In this document: positions 35,108 to 44,400 of the stretch, piece after piece
How positions within the stretch are numbered: the first letter of the stretch is position 1
Layout of the letters: each line of letters opens with the position of its first letter
NCBI GenBank assembly: GCA_002633025.1
Contig: NMRB01000498.1
Coordinates: 56,853-120,852 of the forward strand
Length of the DNA stretch: 64,000 nucleotides
DNA from: Notospermus geniculatus
Lineage: Eukaryota > Nemertea > Pilidiophora > Heteronemertea > Lineidae
Direction of reading: 5' to 3'
The notes under the pieces: generated by a model
Databases searched by the model: none
What the model saw: the letters and a program-made list of their open reading frames with translations, nothing else
What the model was told of the DNA's origin: nothing
Program-made: the position numbers and the translations under genes

Positions 35108-35916
35108 TTTTTTGGGGTCATTGTTGGGGTCTTGTTTATGGGTGCGTTTGGATACGCGGATGACATTGTTATTCTGTCACCATCAAGGCAGGGGCTGCTC
35201 CAAATATTAGAAGTCTGCGATGAATTTTCTGATGAATACCATGTAGCATTTAATTCCTCAAAGAGTATTCTCCTCTACTTTGGTGTGAGGGATCCAGAAG
35301 AAGAAATTTTTATTATTTGGAACGGAAAACGAATTGTTGCCGAGAAGAGAGCTAAACATCGGGCATTTTGTGGGAACAGACATCAACGATAAGGTTATTG
35401 ACGAGGTGACTGGGGAGGTGTATAAGAGGACCGATGTTATCCAATCTATATTCGGGTTCTGTGACTGTGAAGTGAAGTATAGGGTGTTTAAAACACACGC
35501 AATGTCATGGTTTGGGAGTCCCGTTTGAGACTACACGCACATACATTGTATCTTTTAACAGAATATTAACGACATGGCGTAAATGTATTCGAAGGCTTTT
35601 GAGGTTACCGTTACAAACACACAGTGCATTACTACCAACAGTATAACGAGATCTTCCGTCAAACCATCAGATTTATAATAGATTTTTAAAAAAATTCATA
35701 GACGGTAAGATGAGTGCCAACAGACACGTGTTGTTGAGTGTAGAAATGAATTTGACAGGAGTTACAACTGGATCAAAAAAATTGAAGACAGTGTGTGATT
35801 TTCCTGTGATAGATCGATATAACCTTGTGAGAGTACCCACCAAAGTCATACCCTGCCGATCCTATCGGGAATGTCGTGAGTGACTTACTGAAAATGAGGG
35901 ACTACAATGATTACTA
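35108..35916 (+). pseudogene. LINE reverse transcriptase fragment, copy B, 5' part
   Basis: Same fragment as 13966-14936, with FGYADDIVILSPS at about 35147-35185. A small deletion near 35358 shifts the frame. The 3' part resumes at 37770 after a 1.85-kb insertion. Confidence 0.88.
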
Positions 35917-36122
35917 GAATTTTGAAATTTGCTTTACAGCAAATTTGATTGTCCCCACCAAGAAAGATGGAATCAAGTTACCTGTAGACCCTGTCCCAAA
36001 TGTCTGCACCTACACGAGCCGAATTTGTTGATACCGGTATGACTAGAGTCGTATCAGAATTGTCGTAGGGGCCTACTGATTTGTCGGGATCGGCTAATCT
36101 GCTTATTTATTCATGCGTCCCT

Positions 36123-36234
36123 AAGGCTTCCTTTACATTGAAGTATACGGTATACGAATACGCCGGTGAATCCTCAGGAAGCCTTTGTTAATCGGTCTTT
36201 TCGTATACCGTATACTTCTATGTAACGGAAGCCT
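36123..36234. repeat. 112-bp inverted repeat
   Basis: AGGCTTCCTTTACATTGAAG...TATACGAA pairs with TTCGTATACCGTATACTTCT...GGAAGCCT. Likely a small nested element. Confidence 0.8.
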
Positions 36235-37147
36235 TCGGACCTCGTGTGTCATTAGGTAGACAACGTGGGGAGAAGCAGCCGATGTCGGGTGAAAATAGAA
36301 CACCCAACTTCTGCATGTGATGACGCACCGACAACAAAATCGCCTCGGAAATCTAGTGGCCTATACACGGTGTATTTTTGTCGAACGTCTCTGTCGACCG
36401 ACACAATCGTACGTACGACATAATCGGCTTATGTACCAGTAAATACAGCTTAAGCCTTTCTGGGCAGTCTGCGTTTATTAGGGCCTAGGCCTAGGCCTAA
36501 GTATTTTTTTATTTGTTCAAAAAAAATGAAAGCAGGAGAGCAATGTGGTAAATTCAACCAGAGGCCTAGGCCTAGGCTGATCTCAGTCCTGCATGGCCCA
36601 TCTTGCAAGTTGCAGCCCAGCCATGACCAGCTGCTGCTGACATGGACACTCATGGATGGGGGTCATATGGTGACGTGGTCTCATCCATGTTGTGCATGAT
36701 TGATATGAATGCCGGCAGAATAGATGACCACGTACTTCGATGACCATTTTCTCTGATATCGTACATTCAGAGTAGACATTTTCTGCCGTCTGGCCGTGCG
36801 TGGGCCTGCTGCGGCTTGCTTCGAATAATCAGTGAATCGTGTTATCACACATCCGACAATCGACTTATAGTGTATTGATGCATGCTGGCATGCACATGAT
36901 TTCTATTTTCGGACAATCACGATCAGCTGACGATGTATGCCTATCGAAAGTCACGAGTAGGCCCTGGCCTATGGCCTGTATCTGTGTACCGATACGTATA
37001 GAACGATCAATAGGCCTAGGTAGGTGATTTCAAAGTTCATGAAGTTAGGCTTGCAATGATCTGGGCCATGTGGGCTGGATGGATGTGTGCAGACAGACAG
37101 TCACTGACACTGACCACGGCCATTTTCCACCGCGGATAATCACCTTC

Positions 37148-37568
37148 GACCAATCAGAGGCCGAATGGCCTGGCGCTACCTGTCCTAAACTTTGACAGCA
37201 CGTGAATCAGTCAGTCTACGCATCAAACAGAGATCATTCCGCGCATCGCCACCTTTTCTTCCGTTGTCGTCGAAGATTAGGCCTAAGAACAAAGCTCTCC
37301 AGACTTTCCAATAAAAGTGTAATGGCCCCAGCGGATTATTTATCGGTAGGCCTATCACCACTCATGCTAAAGGCAGACATATTTTTAGACCTATAATGAT
37401 CGCGTATGACTACATCCGCATTGCGTGATCAGGTCGGCTGTTCCATCATTCCACCGTCCCAAACACGTGGTTTAGTTTACATTTTACAAAACGGAGGGAG
37501 GCGTACGTTTGTCAGTACGGCGAACGCGTAGATTTTGAACAAAAAATGCCATCAAAGTCATCGAAAGG
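37148..37568 (+). promoter_or_regulatory. CCAAT box, 5' UTR and first-exon-like ATG with donor
   Basis: GACCAATCAGAGG (about 37149-37161) is a canonical CCAAT/NF-Y site. About 400 bp on, ATG at 37546 opens MPSKSSK and meets GG-GTAAGT (donor at 37569). No second exon follows before the element ends at 37769. It may be a captured gene start or a transposon's own first exon. Confidence 0.35.
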
Positions 37569-37769
37569 GTAAGTTTTTTGAAGATGTGAAACATTTCAGA
37601 CCTGAATAGGACAATACTCTTTAGGATAGCAGTGGTCGATTTTGAACTTAGTGAGCCGTTTTTTTGGAAACCGTGGAAACTGCTCGAGGAAGAAGAAGAA
37701 GAAAAATCTTTTGCTAGTATCCTAGTGATTACAATATTGTCCCCACAGGTGGCGCTGGTGGGGACAATA

Positions 37770-37902
37770 ATGAGGTACGGTACATTTGAAAAGAGGGATT
37801 TAGAAGAATTCATATCCGCTGTGTGTACACAATAGCCTGTCGTTCAAAAGTTTATATTCCACATCCGCACATGATATTCTTGATTTACACGATAATTACT
37901 AA
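37770..37902 (+). pseudogene. LINE fragment, copy B, 3' part
   Basis: Continues the LINE of 35108-35916 and ends at TAA 37900-37902, in the same place as copy A. Confidence 0.7.
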
Positions 37903-38040
37903 ATATTTTTCCCCAATTTTCGGACATGCGAAAGCCACATGCACTGTCTAACACATCCCGCTTCAATGGGGCTATCCAGGGAAAACTAAACCTCCAGATG
38001 GCTCTGCTGTACTATAAGTCCTAGTGTCACTGTTTGCAGC

Positions 38041-38136
38041 ATGGCAGAGTATGGAAAGTGGACTGTTCAGAAACTGAAAAATGAGTTATCAAACAGAGGA
38101 GCGTCACTTACAGGCAGAAACAGGCAGAAAAAGTGA
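38041..38136 (+). pseudogene. SAP-domain-like N-terminal fragment
   Basis: SAP domains are two-helix DNA-binding motifs. The ATG at 38041 opens MAEYGKWTVQKLKNELSNRG, then ASLTGR, matching the SAP pattern (L--L---L--RG---G-K--L). After ASLTGR, a near-duplicated stretch (AGGCAGAAAC, AGGCAGAAAA at 38111-38130) shifts the frame into TGA at 38134; without it the frame would run on as SDLI. Only 31 codons, so domain identity is by pattern. Confidence 0.45.
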
Positions 38137-38499
38137 TCTAATCATTTTCAACCTCAGATGCCTCCATCATTGACGTAATCATCATATCAGACTTGATATT
38201 TGGTCCATCACTCTCTTAGTGATGGTACAGATCGGTTCCTAACCAGTTAACACCTAGAGCAATAGAAACAAGTTCTACCCTTAGGTTTTTATACCCTAGA
38301 AATCAAATGAGCTGATTATTTTTGATCTGAGAAGTTTGGGTCATGGTGATATCGACGTTCGATATCACGAAATTTGATATTTTGAGATTACTTGCAACAC
38401 TGTCAACTGATCAACATGAAAGAAGTTTTAGTTCATGCCTGCTTATCCAAGGACAGGACTGTGGTAAAATTCTCAGCCTCATGTGTCCGGGTGATTGAG

Positions 38500-38815
38500 A
38501 TATCATGATATATATCATGAGATATCATTTTGATATTTTCAAACTTGATAATTTGCAATATCTCTGCCCGTGGTTGAGGTAGAGACATGATATCACCCAC
38601 ACTTAGGTTATTGAGCATGCCCATTTCGATTATGCAATGACCTTGATGATCAGGTCAAGGTCAAACTTGATAATTTCAAATGTCTCTGTCAGTGGTAGCA
38701 GTGGAGGTTTGATAAAACCCATATTTAAGTTATTTAGGATGCCAATTTCGATTATGTAATAACCCTGATGATCATAGGTCAAGGTCAAGGTCAGAGGTCA
38801 AGGTCAAACTTCCCA
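38500..38815 (+). repeat. AGGTCA-rich tandem repeat (third array)
   Basis: Same monomer as 9400-9890 and 30560-30832, more diverged. Ends with AGGTCAAGGTCAAGGTCAGA-type direct repeats (38778-38805). Confidence 0.7.
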
Positions 38816-38912
38816 AAGAACTGATAAACAATGAAACTCACTGAACAGAAAGTGGATAGTATGACTTATAGTACAGTAGAGACCCCTATTATCGAGCGGT
38901 TGAAGTAGCCCC

Positions 38913-39614
38913 ATTATTCAAATCGATCAACATCCCTGTCTTCCACAGCAGTTCATAGAGGGCAGGGTGGTTTTGAGGGTTTACCAACTGAAGGTTTCAT
39001 CAATTTTTTCACCTGCTCAACCTTCAGCCTTGGTCATTAAGGGACAGTCGAGTGAAAATTTTCCAAAAATGTATCAAGATCTCGCCAAAAATTGCATTGT
39101 TGTCGAAAATCTTAGCACATGCTTGGCAACCAGTGAACCCAACTATGAGATGGTCCCTTAGACATGTCCCCGATCCCCTGAATTGAATGTTGGCTAGTTG
39201 AGCTGAACGGGTAAATTTCGTCCTGGGTATATACAAAGATTACCCAGGACCTCAATATTCACTAAAACAATACCCTGGGTGTAATTTTTAGGTACATCAC
39301 CCAGGATCGTAGTATGACACCTGGATTCGAGGTTGTCCCGCCCGTGGTCACCTGACCGCCTGAAGAATGTCATGAACAGCTAGTGCAGACAAGAAAGCAA
39401 GGTGCATCAACAAATTACATACAGCCAATAGATGGCATCACAAATCATTGCACGCCCAACAAACGCAACAGGGCGTCAACTTACAATGATATACGCCTAA
39501 TTCACGCACAGCAATTCAATCATTTCAGCTATTTCTTCTCTGCCCAGGAATTCATTCTATACTCTTACGTTTTTGGTTTTAAGCTTATATACCGTATACA
39601 AGAAATTCATAATA
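38913..39614. other. Non-coding, shared with block A
   Basis: Counterpart of 15004-15706; no gene recognised. Confidence 0.4.
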
Positions 39615-39755
39615 GTGAGTTTAAGAAACCATACGTTAACGCTAACGCTAACGTTATTGACATCATTTTGACGTCACATCGAATGAATCTGTTCTATTTC
39701 TTCTGGGGGTGACGTCATTTTGACGTAATTAGCGTTAGCGTTAGCCTTAACTCAC
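39615..39755. mobile_element. GTTAGC-repeat MITE, copy B, right arm shortened
   Basis: As 15707-15869, but about 20 bp of the right arm is lost, including part of the GTTAACGTATGG segment. Confidence 0.8.
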
Positions 39756-40075
39756 TAATATTTGTGCAATATTCTTCAGACCTACATGTATAGCGTACCA
39801 CACGAAAAGCGGTTATACGTGTTTATAACTACTGATATTATAACGCCTTAACTATTCTGCATAAAAATATGAACTACATGCATGTTGTCTCCTGATCTTG
39901 CAACCTTCCGGCTTACGGATTACATGTGTACTTAATAACATCAGAGTTACCATATTTTATATTTCTTTTTTGGGTTCATTGGACTTCCTATCGGGCAATC
40001 GAACGCAGTGGAAAAGTCATCAGTGTTCATGACCAATGTCCTTACCCTGAAAATATAAACCATTATCAAAATAGT

Positions 40076-40484
40076 ACTGTATCCGATGTGTTTAGTGGCC
40101 GCCGCCGGGAAGACCGTCGTCCCTAGATTTTCTAATTATGCACGTTCCCGGCCAGCAAGTAGCGCGCATAGGCGTAACAAAAATGTCCTTGAAGCCTAAC
40201 TTTTCACACCCACATTGGTCAGACGTCCCATGTCGTTTTTCCCATAAATGAAACGCGAGTCAAGCTTCAATAAATCTTGTTTTAATGAACTTGGTATGTT
40301 ATTTTCTCTTCAATTCTCCACCCCGAGGTAGTTGTCGAACATGCCCTTGTAGGATTGCGAATCATGCATTGCTACACGCCCTTTTGTAAGATGGCATTTT
40401 GTATCTTGCCGGGAACATGTGTAATTAGAAAATCTAGGGACGACGGTCTTCCCGGCCGTGGCCACTAAACACATCGGATACAGT
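40076..40484. mobile_element. ACTGTATCCGATGTG MITE, block B only
   Basis: Arms of about 66 bp (ACTGTATCCGATGTGTTTAG...AATTA) inverted at 40420-40484. Block A is continuous at TATCAAAATATTTCAAG. Confidence 0.88.
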
Positions 40485-40832
40485 ATAATTTCAAGTATCA
40501 TATTGTACGTAGGCCTACATTGCGAAAGGTCGAAAAAGCCAGTTGATGAAAGGATCTCAATCGTAAATCCTTGCTGAGAAATTCAACATGTTCAACGGGT
40601 TTTAAAGCACATATATGCGTCTTTCTCGTGGACCTGAACCTCCACAAGTTATACTTCCCCAAACTTCAAAATACCGCGGCTTTTCATGAGTGGTAATCCT
40701 CCCATCACGAAATGACTCTGTCATTGACTCTACTAGCGAACCAAACACAGATTTAATGAAGGAATATGTTTAAACAATTCCTAAACGGTACAATTCAAGT
40801 TCTTTAGGCGTTGTTTGATTTCTGAACTTTAA

Positions 40833-41063
40833 AGCCTCACTGAATTCAGAAAGTGCTAACGTCCTCCGACGTTGGTGTAGTGTAAAATGTACTATGGTCT
40901 ATCTGATTACATTAGAGCTCTACCTGCAGTTTTTTCAATGTGCGCTGAATTCTTTGAAGTAAGTATCAGACAAGTATTTTGGGGACCTTCAAGAGGCTAT
41001 GAGACCTATACCTGCACTCTCTTAGCACTTTGAAAATATCCTAAAATTCAATACTGTGAGGCT
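40833..41063. mobile_element. AGCCTCAC MITE with TTAA duplication, block B only
   Basis: Ends AGCCTCACTGAATTC / AATACTGTGAGGCT; TTAA at 40829-40832 and 41064-41067. Block A has one TTAA at 16531-16534. Confidence 0.9.
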
Positions 41064-41207
41064 TTAAGAGCATCGCACTTTTTATGTAAATGTTGCAAAC
41101 CCCCTTCGTGATGTATAATTATAGGCAAAGATTTTTAAAACGACATTATAAATTCCTCCGAACTTCGCTGCCTGTCCTGTCGATTTCAGATTCTAGTATA
41201 TCGTCAA

Positions 41208-41405
41208 TTAAGACGAAAAAAGACTACGTGGTTGTCCATTATCCGCGACCTGATCAACTGGACTGCTAGATTCAGACATCGTGTTGGGGCGTCTCCGAAC
41301 AGAGCTGTCTGCCGAGCCTGCCGTCGACGATGGGCGTTCTTCAATCGTCATGATCGTAGTCGGTTGAGCTTCATCATCGGGGTTCTCTATCGGGGCCACC
41401 GGTGC
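41208..41405 (-). CDS. Cytoplasmic-tail exon (block B copy)
   Basis: Encodes APVAPIENPDDEAQPTT, then an extra IMT against copy A (a 9-bp in-frame difference), then IEERPSSTAGSADSSVRRRP and the stop. The in-frame indel suggests that coding constraint held for some time. Confidence 0.6.
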   Translation of the reverse strand, partial: APVAPIENPDDEAQPTTIMTIEERPSSTAGSADSSVRRRPNTMSESSSPVDQVADNGQPRSLFSS

Positions 41406-44400
41406 CTGAGCCGGAGGCAGAGCCGGCCCTAGAAAATGATATATAATGTAAGTCGGCGTAAACGGAGCACATGTCCCCTACAGCCCAGTGTCCGGGAACG
41501 AAACCAGCAATTCTATTACTGAATTTTGATCGCGAGGCATTAATTTTTATAGCCGCCGTTATCATCAAGGGAACAACTCTCCTGCAGTGAGTTTCAAAGA
41601 AACCAGGTACTCAACTGTTTTCAGTCCTCTCCTCATTTTCACTGTTCAAAATCACTGCCAACCCCTTCTTGCTGGACTGTATAAAGAGAAGTAAAGACAG
41701 AGCATCGAAAAGAACTGTCAGTCAACAACGCGTGAACGATTTACGCCGTGTAGGCTACACCATCCACCTCGATCGAATGGTTAGTGCGGTCCTCGTTCTA
41801 TGTACTGTCAACAGGTGTTCTGATTGGTAACCTCCCCGAAATCAGAGGGCTTCTGAATGTTTAAAACCGTGTGGAGAGGTTTGATCATCATTAGGATACA
41901 TGTATCTCCCATGACATCATAGGCCTACATGGGAAAGAAGCTAGAGTGACATTGTTACTTACGTCTATCTGGAATGCTTTGGTTTGGTAGTAAAGCTTAC
42001 AACAACAACAACCAACTGGAAAGAGGATCATCAGCATGGCAAGGGCAAACGCTACCGCGGCGAGGAGATACATTTTTAACTCTGAAATTAATACACATTT
42101 AATAAATGTTTTTAACTCATACACTATCGATCGCTCAATGCTCGGTTATTTTGACCTCTGACCGTGCTATAACAAAATTGAAAATTTTCCAGCCGTTTCT
42201 TTTCTACTCTTCAATTCGAACTCCGGAGGTCTGTTCCAAATTCTCCGTGCTACAGGGTGCTCTTCAAAGCGGAGGGGGACACGGCGTGTAAAAGTAGATT
42301 GGTACCACGATACTCCGCTAGATGGAGTTCATAAACCCACCTAGCGGAGGATCATGGTACCAATCTACCCGTAAAAGCAGCTCGACGCCATTGCGGCTGT
42401 TTGGACGCAGTCCTGCACTGTAAATGAAATGGCCAGGGCCATTGTGCTCACTCTGTGATAAGTTTCCATGGTTAAGTGTGAAACTGTGACTCTCATGGTC
42501 AATGTTGAGGAATATAGGGGAATATAGGTAGCAAGCTTGTCCCCAGTTTTACCCACGGTTCCAGGTAAACATTACCTCCAATAATAAGGAAGGCGCCTGA
42601 GAATACCCACGGATAGGTAATATTGACCGGCGCTTTTGAGCAAATACTACCCATTGGTAAAATTTACCCGCGGGGACTATTCCATTTTTTACAGTGTGTC
42701 ATTTGAATGTTAAAACGGATGACAGGCACATAAAGTAATTTATCGACGCAATTCTCTCCACTTTAAAGCATGGCGCACACGAGCGACTAAAATGGGGAGC
42801 GACTACTGATGCGACTACTAGGTCGCATGCGATAATTACCTTTGAGGGCGATCAGTGATATCATCCGCGACATCACTGATCTTCCAATGAAGCATTTGTC
42901 GCAAACGAGTCAAAAAAAAACTAAAAAAACTAAACATATGTTCAGTCGCTCCTGTAGTCGCAAGGCTAGTCGCCTAGAAAATCGCTCAAAAAATCGCTCG
43001 CGTGCGCCATGCTTTAGGTCGCTCCTATTCCCAACATGGCGTCTTTGGCGGCCATTTTGTTTTCGTAACAGAATGGTTGTACACCGAACTTTCACTCACG
43101 TGTAATTTGTTCTTTTGCTGTCTCTAAGCTTGATCTTAGTGAGTGGCATTCGGATTTTTCCTTCTTCCAAAGACTCCTCTCTTTATCGCACTCGGCCAGT
43201 TTAATGTCTACATTATGCTTCTCGCCAATCAGCTGTTTTTCTTGATCGTACCTGGAACGTTGGGCGTCAAGTTGTTCCGCATCCGCAAAACGCTGTTCCC
43301 TAGTAAGTTTACTTTGGGTATCATTATAGGCCGTTGCTTGTTTCTCCGCCTAAAACGGGGAACACAAATCGCTGATTTCGATAGTGACACCCCCCCAAGC
43401 GATGTTATTGATTGGCAGACAATAATGAACCCCCCTCCANNNNNNNNNNNNNNNNNNNNNNNNNNNNNNNNNNNNNNNNNNNNNNNNNNNNNNNNNNNNN
43501 NNNNNNNNNNNNNNNNNNNNNNNNNNNNNNNNNNNNNNNNNNNNNNNNNNNNNNNNNNNNNNNNNNNNNNNNNNNNNNNNNNNNNNNNNNNNNNNNNNNN
43601 NNNNNNNNNNNNNNNNNNNNNNNNNNNNNNNNNNNNNNNNNNNNNNNNNNNNNNNNNNNNNNNNNNNNNNNNNNNNNNNNNNNNNNNNNNNNNNNNNNNN
43701 NNNNNNNNNNNNNNNNNNNNNNNNNNNNNNNNNNNNNNNNNNNNNNNNNNNNNNNNNNNNNNNNNNNNNNNNNNNNNNNNNNNNNNNNNNNNNNNNNNNN
43801 NNNNNNNNNNNNNNNNNNNNNNNNNNNNNNNNNNNNNNNNNNNNNNNNNNNNNNNNNNNNNNNNNNNNNNNNNNNNNNNNNNNNNNNNNNNNNNNNNNNN
43901 NNNNNNNNNNNNNNNNNNNNNNNNNNNNNNNNNNNNNNNNNNNNNNNNNNNNNNNNNNNNNNNNNNNNNNNNNNNNNNNNNNNNNNNNNNNNNNCGCACG
44001 ACCATCGCTGGCGGCAGACGCGCGATCTTGCGTTCGACGCCGAGCCCGTCGTGCGATTTGGTCGGCGTCCGATCGCGAGGCTGTTATTACTTGAGTCGTT
44101 TCATAACGGGTCGCAGCCGCTAAAGTACGCTGGACTATGAATCAATTCCGCGAAGTCCCGGCGTCCAGATTTGATCGCGCGTCGGACGCCGATGGCCTTG
44201 CGTCGAAGTATAAACTAGGCTATAGGCCTTTATCGCCACGGGAAGCGGTCATGGAAGGAGATGGCTGGCTATCCACCACATACCTTTTCCGCATGCTCCT
44301 TAGCTAAGGTGACCTTTTCACTAATGCAGGTCGTCAGTTTACCATTCAGATGTTTGACTTCGGTCTCTAGTTTAGAAGTCTTTTTCTCTTCCTCAAAAAG

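Larger units (their letters stand above)
35917..37769. mobile_element. 1.85-kb insertion carrying a promoter-like segment
   Basis: Not in block A. Near its ends, ATTGTCCCCACCA (35948) and its complement TGGTGGGGACAAT (37757-37769) form a 13-bp inverted pair. It holds a 112-bp palindrome (36123-36234), AGGCCTAGGCCTAGG runs, a CCAAT box and a start codon with a donor. No transposase seen. Confidence 0.55.
37968..38912 (+). mobile_element. GGGGCTA insertion with SAP-like ORF
   Basis: Block B only. Ends GGGGCTA...TAGCCCC with AT on both sides; block A reads CTTCAATTATTC, the exact empty sequence. It contains a SAP-domain-like start (38041) and an AGGTCA satellite array (38500-38815). Confidence 0.7.
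29055..42871 (+). repeat. Duplication block B (paralogue of 6844-19101)
   Basis: Same order and orientation as block A, 9.95 kb further on. B-only insertions: 31612-32296, 33252-33373, 33657-34462, 35917-37769, 37968-38912, 40076-40484 and 40833-41063. B also has a deletion of about 977 bp in the hAT gene. Confidence 0.85.

Noticed and set aside
43143-44140. ORFs of 242-326 codons
   Set aside because: Created by the N gap at 43440-43994.
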